Shown: positions 9,808 through 20,619, counted from the stretch's first letter. The stretch is 64,000 nucleotides of DNA from Histomonas meleagridis (GCA_020186115.1 WSYJ01000186.1:496001-560000), one strand, 5' to 3'. Notes: generated from the letters alone by a model not told the origin. Program-made: numbers and translations.

Positions 9808-11089
9808 TAGGGGGGGGGGGGACGGAAATGTTTTATCCTAAATATATCGGAATAAAAGATTTTAATTATTTTTTTTAAATTTACTTATTGTAGTAGTTAC
9901 CTTTGTTCTTTATCACCCATTGACATCTTTCAATCCATTCTTCAAAAACTTTTGCTAAAGTATCCTTTGAAATTTCCAAAATTTCAGTTATTTTATCGTG
10001 CAATTGTCGAAAATCATCAAATTTTTCTCCTTCTAGTTGATTTTTTAAAAAATCAAATAAAAAGAAATCTGAAGTAGCAAGATCTGTGAATATGATGGCT
10101 GTGGAGCTCTTTTAAAACCATTATCAACCAATAATTTAGTTGAAGCATTCGAGGTATGGGGAGATGCATTATCGAAATGTAATACATATGGGTCTTCATT
10201 GGGTTTTTTTTTTTTTGTGGGTATACAATTTGCTTCAAGGGTTTAATTATATTATTAATAAAATACTTTGAGTTAAATTTTTCACCATCTTTCATTAGAT
10301 CAACTATAATAAATTGATCAATATTCCAAAAAATGATTACCATATATTTTATCGTGTCAATTTTTGTATCGATAATTTCAGGTAAATTATCTCTCGATAG
10401 TGACCACATATGCTTGTGATCAAATGATAAGAAAAACCATGATTCATCCCCAGTTATGATTCTATGGAAACCTTTTCCCTTGCTAATTTTTAAAATATCA
10501 ACAAGCTAAGTTGCTTTTCGCACTCTATCATATTTCATTTCACATGACAGTTCATATGGATCAATCCTTAAATTATGATAATGGAAGCCGAATTTATTAA
10601 GGTGATCATTTATGGTGGATCGTGGTATAGACAAGGTATCGCTTAATGTATATGTTGAATGAAATGGTTCCATTTCGAGTGCAGCTAAAATTATTGAATC
10701 AATGAAATCAAGTACAGGTCTTCCTGGACTTTGAATATTCGTTATTCCAGATCTCCCTAATTTAAATTGATGCACCCAATATTTTATGGTATTAATATTG
10801 AGTGCATCTTGGTGATAAACATCATCTAATTCTTGTTTAATTTGGCTGAGTTTAAAGCCTTTTCTTTTCAGGAAAAATATGACTGCTCTTTGTTCGACTT
10901 CCATAAAAATGATAAATGTTTAAAAAGATTGACAATATGAAAGTTTATTTTTGACATTTTCTTGATATATAAAATATTTCTGATCTCAAAAATTATATCA
11001 TTATTTTTACAATCTTTTATATTTTTATATATATAATTTTTATTAAAAAAAATAAAACTATCATATTTATAAAACATTTATCTACCCTA
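9808..11089 (-). mobile_element. Mariner-family transposon remnant
   Basis: A 1282-base element flanked by TA on both sides (9806-9807 and 11090-11091). Its ends are short, imperfect inverted repeats: both begin TAGGG and share AAATGTTTTAT a few bases in. The left end has an expanded run of G. The size, the TA target duplication and the enclosed DD34D-type transposase remnant all fit mariner. The transposase is broken, so the element cannot act on its own. Confidence 0.8.
9880..10904 (-). pseudogene. Broken mariner transposase
   Basis: Mariner transposases cut and paste DNA at TA sites. The N-terminal part (10904 to 10506) holds the paired helix-turn-helix region: MEVEQRAVIFFLKRKGFKLS, then a GRPVLD linker and a second helix-turn-helix. 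A stop ends it at 10506. After it the frame resumes with ITGDESWFF (first catalytic Asp) and runs to 10053. A frameshift then separates HFDNASPHTS (second Asp) and SDLATSDFFLFDFLK (third Asp), which read on to about 9890. The catalytic triad is therefore still visible but is split over frames. No intact protein can be made. Confidence 0.85.
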
Positions 11090-11847
11090 TAGTAAGCACA
11101 TAAAATAGACATACTATTCGTTTACTAAAATCGCTATTGAGGATATTGCGTGAAATAATAATATGGGCCTTGAAAAGGATGTAAATAAAATGATTAAGGA
11201 AGTAGCAAAACGATGACATAGTATGTGCGATATGGTTTGATTGTTATTATATCATCGAAAAACGAAGTTGTCAGTACAACAAGAAAAGAATACGCATAAA
11301 TTCATGACTTTGTAGTATAAATTCATATTGTACACATGTATATATTTTAATTTTTATAAATTTTACCATAGATTTTTTTGAATAACACGATATATTATAC
11401 GATATAAAATGTCTTAATATTTAATAATGAAATTATTAAAAAATTTTTACAATAATTGTTATCAAAAATATGGTAAAACAATATATAGAACTTAATTGAA
11501 TGATTATCATTCAAAAAATTAAATTAAGGATATAATGAATAAGTAATCAAGATATGGAAATCATATACATGTATTTCGGTTGTTTCATTATCAAGTTAAT
11601 TATATAAATATAAATTTCTATTGTAGATATTTAACATTTAATTTATTTTTTAAAATAAATGCCATGAAAAATCCATAGAGTGACAACAAAATTATAGATA
11701 AATCACAAATTTTTATATAGTTTGTTAGCAAATAGAAATTTTAACATATTTTCGGTACCAAAAACATGAATTAATTCATGTATTCTATTTAATTTACTTT
11801 TTATAAAACATATTATGAAAACCAAATAATTTACCCGATGTATCTAT
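11090..11847. other. AT-rich gap, no gene seen
   Basis: Strongly AT-rich sequence between the mariner remnant and the 813-aa gene. No coding trace, RNA gene or clear repeat was recognised. Confidence 0.4.
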
Positions 11848-14289
11848 TTATTTAAAATAATCCTTTATCAACTTCTTAAATCTGTTTTCGATATATGTAT
11901 GATAAGGCACTTGTCCTTGTTGAATCAATTTCAACAATTGCTTTGACAACTTATGAATATTTATCACAGATCCCACAATATTAAAGAACTGAATCTTTTC
12001 ATTATTTGGCAAGTTACATTCAGCTATTTCAGACAAAGCTGTTGCGAAAGGCAAATAATGCATCGGTGTCACTTTTTTCAGTTGACAAATGAATTCACTT
12101 TTGAACTTTTTGTTTGATATGAATTGTTTGAATGAAGGGTCGTTGAACGTTAACCACTTTGCGAATATATTCCAGGAAGTATAAGTAATACTTTCAGAGT
12201 CAGAAAGCATCAAATTCATCAGCTTACTAAAGTTATTTTCGTTAGTGAAAAAGAATGAGCAATCGAATTTCTCGCAGAACAAATTCAAACAATTCAAAGA
12301 AAGTTGTATTGTGTCATTATTCTTTGATATATTTAACATGTTTTCGATCATCAAAAGTGTTCCAGTGAATGCATCATTTAAAGGTTCTCCCGAAATCACT
12401 TTCTCATTCATTTCTCGGTATAACAAATCGCAGAACGAATAAAACAAAAGCAATTGTGGAATCGTCGACTTTTCGGGCGAAATTTTTGGAATTTGATATA
12501 TTAAGAATGACAATTGTTCAATTGGTATATAATTCTTTGAGACTTGTAACTTCAAAATAGACGTCATGAAGTTTACCATTGGTATTTGCATACAATCGAT
12601 TAACGCATGACATATCAAAACGTTGTTAAACATTTTATATATAATCATTGCATTATCAACGTCATATATCAAAAGTATTGATAACGTATGGAACATATTT
12701 AAGTCAGTTTCCGAGATTTTCTTGAACATGTGAAATATCGTTTGGTTCTCCGTATTAAAGCGATTAAAAAACCCTTCTAAATAAGGAGACTTCGAATTTA
12801 ATAACAACAAAAATAATGTGCCTAAGAACGTCGGATCTTTCTCTGCGACTTGTTGCATCCATGGAATGATGATTTCATGTAATTGTCCCAACAAATTCTT
12901 CAGAGCTTCTTTATGAGTAATGTCATCCATTTGTAATTGCTGTAATAAGTTGGAATATACTTTTGGTCGTTCTTGACAATAACTTTGTAATATGTTTGTT
13001 AAATGTTGTCGAACTAATGTGTGATAGAATAAGTCAATGATTTGATCCTTGTTATTAGTTGTAATCGCTTCATAACGTGTGAACATTGGATCATAGATAT
13101 TACTTTTGATGTTGGAAAACATTTGGATAAGTGTAACAACTTTGTACATCGATTTGTTGTCTTTAAGTAATTGTTTCCATAAACGAATGTCATTAGAAAA
13201 GATATAGTTAATTAAGGACCATAAATAAAGAGCATTACATGCATAATGTTTCCGAACTAATGCATTAGTTTCGATTTCGTGAAGAATTAACTTAGAATTG
13301 AAATTCTTGTCTTTGAAGTCAAATAGTTGTTTGCCACTTGACTCAATGGCGCGTACTGAGTCTGAAATATGGCGTGAAACACAAGTGATATGGAACCTTT
13401 GACGAGTGGCAAAGCAGCCATATAGTTTTAATGACGCAATGAAATCATCCGGATATACTGAAAATGAAATTCCGCGGTTACGACCAAGATTTTTCGTTTC
13501 CTTGTAGAAAAAGGTGGTCGGAAGCTTTATTGTGATGAATAGTTGTTGATAAACATTTTGATGTGAGGGATCAGATGGACGATGTGGACGAGCTGAATGA
13601 CGTCTATGTGTCTTACGTCGCTTGGAGTTACGATGTTTACGATTGTATTGAACTGATACGGGCGCGGTCTCACCGGTGAATCTAAATATATCAGGAACAG
13701 AATGTCCTTGATTGTCATTGATTTCTAAGTCAATCACTTGCGGGAAATGATCTGGATGTTCTGGAATTGATCTGATGTTTTTGCAAATTTTTGTCCAATT
13801 TGTAACAGCAGTAAAATAAGAAGAATAACTATCATAATTCTGAGGATCTGGTTCTGGGGGAATAGTGTAATATAGTGATTGGTGAGGTTTTGTGAAATGC
13901 TCTTTAACTGGTACTTTTTTCTTAAATCGACCTTCAACTGGGAAAAAATTGCCTGATTTATATTCCCCACCTTGAAGTACTTGTTTTTCAAGTGAAAGTT
14001 GATTCTCGGGACCAAGGAAACCATGTGGAACTCGGTTAGGATATTTTGCATCAACGTACGGTGGAAAAGGTTTTGGAACAGAACCCCAAACTGGTAACGG
14101 AAGTGTTACTTTGCATGAAAACGTTATAGCTTTTTCTTGCCATTCGAGAATTGCATTTTTATAATCTTCGAATGTATCAAAATCTTGGGGAATAGGGAAC
14201 TTGAGGTCGACTTTGGGAGTTCCGATGTTTAATGGATTGTACATTATGTCATAACATCTGCTATATTTTGTATACAAATCGGATTCCAT
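11848..14289 (-). CDS. Conserved-looking 813-aa protein, unknown
   Basis: I do not recognise a named family. The N-terminal 250 residues are Pro/Tyr/Phe-rich and contain two similar segments, FDTFEDYKNAILEWQEKAIT (about 37-56) and YDSYSSYFTAVTNWTKIC (about 153-170), each followed by a Pro-rich stretch, suggesting an internal duplication. A basic run (KHRNSKRRKTHRRHSARPHR, about 219-238) could act as a nuclear signal or RNA contact. Residues about 340-813 are helical and Leu-rich, resembling an ARM/HEAT solenoid. No membrane segment is apparent. The ATG at 14289 begins a well-behaved frame. Intact length and codon use like its neighbours suggest a functional gene. Confidence 0.65.
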   Translation of the reverse strand: MESDLYTKYSRCYDIMYNPLNIGTPKVDLKFPIPQDFDTFEDYKNAILEWQEKAITFSCKVTLPLPVWGSVPKPFPPYVDAKYPNRVPHGFLGPENQLSLEKQVLQGGEYKSGNFFPVEGRFKKKVPVKEHFTKPHQSLYYTIPPEPDPQNYDSYSSYFTAVTNWTKICKNIRSIPEHPDHFPQVIDLEINDNQGHSVPDIFRFTGETAPVSVQYNRKHRNSKRRKTHRRHSARPHRPSDPSHQNVYQQLFITIKLPTTFFYKETKNLGRNRGISFSVYPDDFIASLKLYGCFATRQRFHITCVSRHISDSVRAIESSGKQLFDFKDKNFNSKLILHEIETNALVRKHYACNALYLWSLINYIFSNDIRLWKQLLKDNKSMYKVVTLIQMFSNIKSNIYDPMFTRYEAITTNNKDQIIDLFYHTLVRQHLTNILQSYCQERPKVYSNLLQQLQMDDITHKEALKNLLGQLHEIIIPWMQQVAEKDPTFLGTLFLLLLNSKSPYLEGFFNRFNTENQTIFHMFKKISETDLNMFHTLSILLIYDVDNAMIIYKMFNNVLICHALIDCMQIPMVNFMTSILKLQVSKNYIPIEQLSFLIYQIPKISPEKSTIPQLLLFYSFCDLLYREMNEKVISGEPLNDAFTGTLLMIENMLNISKNNDTIQLSLNCLNLFCEKFDCSFFFTNENNFSKLMNLMLSDSESITYTSWNIFAKWLTFNDPSFKQFISNKKFKSEFICQLKKVTPMHYLPFATALSEIAECNLPNNEKIQFFNIVGSVINIHKLSKQLLKLIQQGQVPYHTYIENRFKKLIKDYFK

Positions 14290-14987
14290 CCTGCTTCCTA
14301 AAACCTTAACCTATGAATTTTCAGAGCTAAAACAATTTTCAGAAGATTACAAGAAAATAAAGTACGTTGAATAATTTTTGACGACTTTTGATAAATCTGG
14401 GATTTTTATTCTCAAATTTATCAGAATTGTAATATCTCATATAATTTATTCTGTGCATCAAAATATTGATCATCTTATTAAAAAGTGATATGGTGATGTG
14501 GCGTATTCCAATGTCATTTTTGCATCGAAGTTATATTTTTATAAATTTATTTTGCATTTCAAGCTATACATTAAAAATTATTTAAATAATTGATTGCATA
14601 AAAATATCGTGTCAAAAATTTCATCAAATGCAAAATTTAATAAAATTACGAATAAAATGCTTCGAATATGTATTAATTTTATCTTAATTACTTCAACATG
14701 ATGTCACATACTGAAATATATCATTATCCATCATATTTCACTAAAATTATGTTACCTCCATGTTGAAAACAATTAATCTCAAATTTTCAATTGAATATAC
14801 AATATTGACTGTTGTAAAACGTGGTAGTTATTTTTGTTAACTTTATGGTTGGCCAACAACCGTTGGCCAGATGGTGTGAAGTGACCCATCCATTTTGTGC
14901 ATTAAAGAACGGTTTGAAAAAATCTTGTAACATTCAAATTAAACGGCTAATGGGGACGTTTAATCTTTGGTCGGAAACGAAAATTTT
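14290..14987. promoter_or_regulatory. Divergent promoter region before Hel2-like gene
   Basis: The stretch is AT-rich except near its right end. There an 8-base inverted repeat (TGGCCAAC / GTTGGCCA, loop AACC) lies at 14850-14869. Myb-type cores GAACGGTTT (14907-14915) and TTAAACGGC (14939-14946) follow, within 80 bases of the ATG at 14988. Confidence 0.5.
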
Positions 14988-16400
14988 ATGAATTCAAATC
15001 CCGAATGTGAACTTTGTTCCAAACCAATAAAATATAGAATGCTCTTCCCGTGTGAGCACAACAATATTTGCCTTCCATGTTTTATTCGTTATCGAAAACT
15101 TTATAATCATAATACTTGCTATTTCTGTCAAAAAGAATTAACTGCTGATCCAATAGTAACTACTGACATGAAAATTACTTATGCCCAAGCTAAAGCAGAA
15201 AAACCATTGAGTAGTGAATATCATATATATTATTTTGATGATGAAGTTAACGATTACATAGCATCACTGTTTCTATTTCAATGCCCAGTATGTACAATGC
15301 GTTTCAGTTCTTTTGATATTTATACTCAACATATGAAGACACATAGAATGGGAACATGTTCAATCTGTTATGAATCTGGTCGATTTCTTCAAAGCGACGT
15401 TCCAACTTTACCATTTAAGAAGTTAAATGAACACATGAAACAACATCCTAGATGTATTTGCTGCAATCAAATCATTTTTGATCAAGCTTCATTAGCCAAA
15501 CATATGCTTGAATATCATCACCGTTGTGACATTTGTGCCCAGAACAACAAAATTATCTGGTTTAAAGATGCTGCAGATCTTGTTGCTCATCATGAGAAAT
15601 CACATTTCATCTGTCATTACCCATCATGTTCATCAGACTCTCTTATTGCCTTTGCTACACGTGGGGAACTTTTGATGCATTTACAAGCCGTCCATCACGA
15701 AAAAGCAGAGATTGATTTCCAAACAGATTTCAAGGAAAAGAAGCAAGATGACTATAAAAAGATTGCACACAAGCGAATGGTTGAACTTAATCGACGATTT
15801 ACCACTAAACTTAACACAGTATTTAATGGTAACAAGAACATAATTGACAATCTAAAAGGTATTGCACGTAAATATATGAACAACGAACTCGATGCGAATG
15901 AATTCTATTCGCAATTTAGTAAAATATGCGGAAACAAAAAAGACCAAATCTTCATTGACATGGTCGCAATATTACCAGACGCAAAGAAAAGAGCAGATCT
16001 CGTGCACATACACGACTACACGTCAAGCGCGCCTTATGTTGTCGAACAACAAAGAAAAGAAGAACAAAAGAAAACTCAAAAGAAGCGAAACAACAACAAA
16101 AAGAAGAAAAATAATCCGTTTGTGTATGTTGCTGAAGAACACGAGCACGAACTCGAAAATAAACAAGAAAAAGTTCAAGTGCAGCCGCCAAACAACAAGA
16201 AAATAACAATAGAAACGGCACATAACAATAATAATAACAATGCACAGCAACAAAATAATGAAAATGAACAAAAGAAAGAACAAAATAATGAAAATAATAA
16301 TAATCAAAAGAAAGAACAAAATAATGAACAACAACAGAAACCTCAAACAGATAGAAAGCCAAGGAAAAAGAAACAAAACAAAATTTTGTTGTCTTTTTAA
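14988..16400 (+). CDS. Hel2/ZNF598-type RING E3 ubiquitin ligase
   Basis: Predicted ribosome-associated E3 ligase that marks collided ribosomes by ubiquitinating small-subunit proteins, starting ribosome quality control. A RING finger begins at residue 7 (CELC ... CEHNNICLPC ... CYFC), with the spacing of Hel2/ZNF598. It is followed by a series of C2H2-type fingers (CPVC..H..H, CSIC, CICC, CDIC, CHYPSC) through about residue 235, as in the family. A conserved helical segment follows near 255-340, and the last 110 residues are Lys/Asn/Gln-rich low complexity. The frame opens at TTG 14967; the ATG at 14988 gives MNSNPECELC, 470 aa. The Asn/Gln tail is coded by AAT/CAA runs and may vary in length between strains. 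Confidence 0.8.
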   Translation: MNSNPECELCSKPIKYRMLFPCEHNNICLPCFIRYRKLYNHNTCYFCQKELTADPIVTTDMKITYAQAKAEKPLSSEYHIYYFDDEVNDYIASLFLFQCPVCTMRFSSFDIYTQHMKTHRMGTCSICYESGRFLQSDVPTLPFKKLNEHMKQHPRCICCNQIIFDQASLAKHMLEYHHRCDICAQNNKIIWFKDAADLVAHHEKSHFICHYPSCSSDSLIAFATRGELLMHLQAVHHEKAEIDFQTDFKEKKQDDYKKIAHKRMVELNRRFTTKLNTVFNGNKNIIDNLKGIARKYMNNELDANEFYSQFSKICGNKKDQIFIDMVAILPDAKKRADLVHIHDYTSSAPYVVEQQRKEEQKKTQKKRNNNKKKKNNPFVYVAEEHEHELENKQEKVQVQPPNNKKITIETAHNNNNNNAQQQNNENEQKKEQNNENNNNQKKEQNNEQQQKPQTDRKPRKKKQNKILLSF

Positions 16401-16642
16401 TATTGTAAGGTGAATAATAATAAAGAATAATAAATAAAATTTAACCTGGCTCAAAAAACACAAAAAGAAATTTGTAAAATTGAGAAACTTCGTTTGCCGA
16501 TAGAATATTAAGGATCTACAAAAGAAAAAATAAAAAAAAAATCAGTTTAAGAAATAATTAAATCATTTAAAAAGAGTTTCAAGAGAAAGGGTACGACGGG
16601 AATGTAGAAGGCTCTACAAAAGAAGAGGAATTCTAAACTAAA

Positions 16643-17302
16643 TTAGATTACGCCACTTTTTTTGATCATTATTGACCACAATGTTATGTTTTTGTACCCA
16701 GAATACATAACGTCATCAAAAACAGCTTTTAAAATGTTTCTGCTTCCAATGATATTTGTAACCAATGGTAAGAGTTGATCATGAATAACATTATCATCAT
16801 TTTCTCCATGCCATGGAGATATGATAATTTGGTTAAATGGTTGGAAGATACCCGATCCAGGGGCATCATCAATCATTATTGTTTTCTCAACAGGAATATG
16901 AATGATATTCAGATCTTTTACAGCAAACCCTTTATGGTTAGTGATTGACTTCTTATAGAACCGATTATCTTTGGAAACAAAAGGAGCAATTTTGTCAATA
17001 ATTGCATCTGCATATTCCTTTTGAGCTGCTGTAAATATGAAAACATTATAGAGCTTTGAAACCTTTTTCATAAAATCCGAAAGGCCTGGTCTTATGTGAA
17101 GAAAGAATTTCTGATTGCCCGCATAAATTTCTTCACAAGGTTCTTTTGTTTTTATTCTTGTTGTATAAACAAGCGTTTCATCAAGGTCAAGAACCAAGTT
17201 AGGCCGGTTGTCATTGAATGTCTCGGCAACACTGGGTTTCATCCTTCGACTTGATAAAATAACGATAAGCATTGAAAAAATGAAAAAAAGACAAGAACTC
17301 AT
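16643..17302 (-). CDS. Membrane-anchored SCP/FCP-type phosphatase
   Basis: HAD-superfamily Ser/Thr phosphatase of the CTD small phosphatase (NIF) type. The DxDxT nucleophile motif DLDETLV lies at residues 39-45. Further family blocks follow: IRPGLSDFMKKVSKLYNVFIFTAAQKEYAD and MIDDAPGSGIFQPFNQIIISPW, which holds the second acid pair. The N-terminus MSSCLFFIFSMLIVIL is a hydrophobic segment that looks like a membrane anchor or signal, so it resembles dullard-like phosphatases rather than soluble FCP1. The open frame extends upstream from TTG 17455, but the first ATG is at 17302 (219 aa). An ACCACTTTTTGAA element lies at 17365-17377. The substrate is unknown. Confidence 0.8.
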   Translation of the reverse strand: MSSCLFFIFSMLIVILSSRRMKPSVAETFNDNRPNLVLDLDETLVYTTRIKTKEPCEEIYAGNQKFFLHIRPGLSDFMKKVSKLYNVFIFTAAQKEYADAIIDKIAPFVSKDNRFYKKSITNHKGFAVKDLNIIHIPVEKTIMIDDAPGSGIFQPFNQIIISPWHGENDDNVIHDQLLPLVTNIIGSRNILKAVFDDVMYSGYKNITLWSIMIKKSGVI

Positions 17303-17614
17303 TTTGCCAAGCACAGAAAAATCAGTAAGACAAAGAAAACAATTCAAAATTTGAGGTCTCAATACCACTTTTTGAATGAAAATTAAATTGTAATCGATCA
17401 AAAGCAATTTTCGATAGCATCGGAACGTTTGCCTTTCATCACACAAACGCTTCAAAAAGTGAAATTCCGTGAAACACAGCTTTTAACCGCCGAAAACGAT
17501 GAACGAATTTTTTCATCTTTTGCTCAATGACTAAACAATTTCATCATCTTCTCAATATATTAAATCCAAATCTCTTAAATTTAAACCGCGGCAACAAAAA
17601 ATAACTTTTGACCG
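17303..17614. promoter_or_regulatory. Upstream region of the phosphatase gene
   Basis: Contains two copies of the recurring CACTTTTT/AAAAAGTG element: ACCACTTTTTGAA at 17365-17377 and TTCAAAAAGTGAA at 17451-17463. The remainder is AT-rich and leads into the tandem repeat. Confidence 0.4.
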
Positions 17615-17958
17615 CAACGCAAATTCCTCATCAAAATGTAATTCCATTCACCAAAACAACGAAAACAAAAAATAAAATTTTTCCACAACGCAAATTCCTC
17701 ATCAAAATGTAATTCCATTCACCAAAACAACAAAAACAAAAAATAAAATTTTTCCACAACGCAAATTCCTCATCAAAATGTAATTCCATTCACCAAAACA
17801 ACAAAAACAAAAAATAAAATTTTTCCACAACGCAAATTCCTCATCAAAATGTAATTCCATTCACCAAAACAACAAAAACAAAAAATAAAATTTTTCCACA
17901 ACGCAAATTCCACATCAAAATGTAATTCCGTTCGCCAAAACAACGAAAACATTTAAAG
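17615..17958. repeat. 71-base tandem repeat, about 4.8 copies
   Basis: Units begin CAACGCAAATTCCTCATC at 17615, 17686, 17757, 17828 and 17899, an exact 71-base period. The three middle units are essentially identical; the outer ones carry a few substitutions (for example CCACATC and CCGTTCGCC in the last). The array sits between the 5' side of the phosphatase gene and the 3' end of the LisH/HEAT gene. It is non-coding in all frames inspected. Confidence 0.95.
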
Positions 17959-17999
17959 TTTCAGTAACAAAAAGTGAATTTTACCAAATAAATTTCGCG

Positions 18000-20600
18000 T
18001 TACTTCTGCCCGAACATTTTGGTGAAAGCGTTTTCGGTTTTCTGCTCCACCAAATTGTACTTCTCGAGGAGCTGCTTTAGCTTTGGGTCATTTTCCGTCA
18101 TTTCGCACTTCTGCACTATCTCCAGCGTCGGCGCCACGTAATCCTTTACTACTTGGTCCGGGATGTCGCTCACGTTATACAGTGTGTGTAGTATCAGCAT
18201 CATCGCCTGCTCCTTCTCTCCTTGCTCGCTCCAACTCGTTGCGCTGTTTGCGATTTCCGATACTTTTGGTATCACGTACCCCAATTGGAAGTCGATGTCC
18301 ACGTCGTTCACTATCACGTTAAACACACGTAAGCATTGCAGCTTCAAATTGTTTGATTTCTCGAACCAATTGTTGAACAATTCGCGTATTGACTTGAGCA
18401 CATTTATATCAGATGCAAAACGTGTCATGACGCCAGTGCAATTGATCACTTCCAATTGTAATGTCTCGTCTTCATCTGTGGACAACTTAAGGATGATCGG
18501 TAATATGTTTTTGGTTATTTCGCTTTGTTCAAGTGTCGGTAATATTTCGCTGATCACTGTGACAGCACAATTACGGATTGCGACGCGTGATGACTTACTA
18601 AGTTCTTCAATTAACTTAAAGATCATTAAACGCTTCTCAGGTTCGCGACTTGAAAACAAGTTAAAGGATGGCGCAATGAAGTCTTGGATATCACGCGACT
18701 TAAAGCCTCGTAATTCATTCGTTGCATATGTTAAGAAGTTCCGAGAATGTGTATAAAAGGTTTCACGATCACATGATGGAGATACGGCAGATAGGAATAA
18801 TGTAACATGTTGACCTTTGGTTTCACCTTCTGTTTTATCAATGACTGTAAGGAACTCAGGAACAATGAACTCGGACACAAATTGTTGGCCTAAGATTTTA
18901 CAGCATTGGGCAACAATTCGATCGACTTCTTTACGAATATTAATTTGGACATATAACATTGGTGAGAATTTCGGTAATTGTGGAACTAATGTATTAGTAA
19001 TCCATTCATATTCCGATTTGGGGATAATTATCGAATCATTCGTTGTTGTTGTACCTTCTGGGATAAGTTGTTGATCTTCTTTTGGTGGATTTGGGACAAT
19101 TGCTTTCATGGCTGTCTCTAATATTATGGCGCACGTCTTAAATCGAATGGTTGCTAACATCGATGAGCCTGTAAGGCCAAAAGTAAACGCATGTTTGATC
19201 CAAAAGTCACAAAATCCATGCCCGATATTACAACGAAGTTGAGTGAATTTCACAACCGCCGGGATGAAGTAATTCAATGCCGCTGAATGAACTGATGCGT
19301 CTTGATCGAAAGCAAATAATTTGGTGAGATCAAGTAAATCAGGGAACTTATCATTAGCTTCACTTTCGTTTTGAAATGCTAAAACTAACTTAGAGCCATC
19401 AATTGCTGCTGATGATCGGACTAATGGATTACTATGTTCACTTAATTGCTTTAATATCGATAATAAAAATGAACATCGAAGCTGAATAGTACATAATGGA
19501 GCAATACTTGCGACTATTGATGAAACTAAACATAATACATTTGGATTGGTTTGGCCAAGTAAAAGTGACACAGCAGAAAGGACTTCGGACTCAATTCGCT
19601 CGGGATCTGTACAGGATTCAAGCATTGCATTAACTATTGCATTACGTTGTTCTTCATCTGGTTCATCCCATAAACTAAATAATAATGATAAACATTGAAT
19701 TCGTGTTTCTTTGTTAGGATGGAACTTAATGATTGTCTCTAAGGGTTTGATTACACGTTTTCTTTCAGAAGGTTCAATGACATTTGCTAATTGCATCATA
19801 TCTGAAAAGATGGAATCAAGTAATTCTACTTCTGGTGGTGCTTGTTGTATTTGAACAACAGGTGCTACAGATGGCTCTTTGTCCTTTTCCTGTGGTTTGT
19901 TAGTTTCGTACGAATTGACTAAGTTTGTCAGCTCGGCGTTTTGTTGTTTGATGTGATTAATGTCTTGAGTGAGTTGCATGATAGTGTTCTTCATCTTGAT
20001 TTTGTCATTGCGGAGAGATTTGATCTCATCTGCCATTTGTGGGGAGTTTTCAAGTAGTCGGAATGATCTAAGAAGTTGAACTAAATCAACATCTTCCGAA
20101 ATATTGACTTTCTTAGTTTGATTAAAATCACTAGTTTCGTTATTAAAAGCAATTGCAGAAAGTTTGTATCCTTTGCTTTGTAAATAACGACGAATTAAAA
20201 TTGTGATAATTAGATCTTCATCATTTTCAGCTGGAGCTTCAAGATTAGTAGTAGAACTTTGAACAGTTTCAATTGGGGCTGTTTCTTGTTTCTTTAATTG
20301 TGCTTTTGCTTCTTCAAGAGAATCACGAAGAACTCGAATATCATGTTCTAAAACAGCAATTCTATCATCTTTAATACGAATAGCATCATTAGATGATGCA
20401 ATTGGTTCACTTGTATTGGAAGAAATCTCTGAAACACTTTTCATGTCTTCAAACATTAAAAAATTTGCTGAATCTTCGAAAAATTGAGATAATTCATCTA
20501 TAGTTGTGCCTGTGCGCTCGTAGTTTTCGCACATAAATTCTAATGCTGTTAAACTATAGTTATTTTCAACAAGATATTTTGAAACTGTGTGTTCATTCAT
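18000..20600 (-). CDS. LisH/coiled-coil/HEAT protein, RELCH-like
   Basis: The 866-aa protein has the layout of RELCH (KIAA1468), a Rab11-binding protein linking recycling endosomes to trans-Golgi sterol transport in animals. A LisH-like helix pair occupies residues 1-35 (VSKYLVENNYSLTALEFMCE). A coiled coil follows at about 80-110, a second LisH at about 130-165 (IRRYLQSKGYKLSAIAF), another coiled coil at about 190-235, and HEAT repeats from about 255 to the C-terminus. The ATG at 20600 is preceded by two CAAAAAGTG-type elements at 20620-20643. The 3' 350 bases are visibly richer in G and C than the remainder. A trichomonad LisH/HEAT paralogue with another role cannot be excluded. Confidence 0.65.
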   Translation of the reverse strand: MNEHTVSKYLVENNYSLTALEFMCENYERTGTTIDELSQFFEDSANFLMFEDMKSVSEISSNTSEPIASSNDAIRIKDDRIAVLEHDIRVLRDSLEEAKAQLKKQETAPIETVQSSTTNLEAPAENDEDLIITILIRRYLQSKGYKLSAIAFNNETSDFNQTKKVNISEDVDLVQLLRSFRLLENSPQMADEIKSLRNDKIKMKNTIMQLTQDINHIKQQNAELTNLVNSYETNKPQEKDKEPSVAPVVQIQQAPPEVELLDSIFSDMMQLANVIEPSERKRVIKPLETIIKFHPNKETRIQCLSLLFSLWDEPDEEQRNAIVNAMLESCTDPERIESEVLSAVSLLLGQTNPNVLCLVSSIVASIAPLCTIQLRCSFLLSILKQLSEHSNPLVRSSAAIDGSKLVLAFQNESEANDKFPDLLDLTKLFAFDQDASVHSAALNYFIPAVVKFTQLRCNIGHGFCDFWIKHAFTFGLTGSSMLATIRFKTCAIILETAMKAIVPNPPKEDQQLIPEGTTTTNDSIIIPKSEYEWITNTLVPQLPKFSPMLYVQINIRKEVDRIVAQCCKILGQQFVSEFIVPEFLTVIDKTEGETKGQHVTLFLSAVSPSCDRETFYTHSRNFLTYATNELRGFKSRDIQDFIAPSFNLFSSREPEKRLMIFKLIEELSKSSRVAIRNCAVTVISEILPTLEQSEITKNILPIILKLSTDEDETLQLEVINCTGVMTRFASDINVLKSIRELFNNWFEKSNNLKLQCLRVFNVIVNDVDIDFQLGYVIPKVSEIANSATSWSEQGEKEQAMMLILHTLYNVSDIPDQVVKDYVAPTLEIVQKCEMTENDPKLKQLLEKYNLVEQKTENAFTKMFGQK

Positions 20601-20619
20601 TTGTAGCTAAATACGATGT

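Noticed and set aside
15952-16463. Long minus-strand frames opposite the Hel2-like 3' end
   Set aside because: They come from the AAT/CAA-rich Asn/Gln tail read backwards and give only hydrophobic low-complexity residues.
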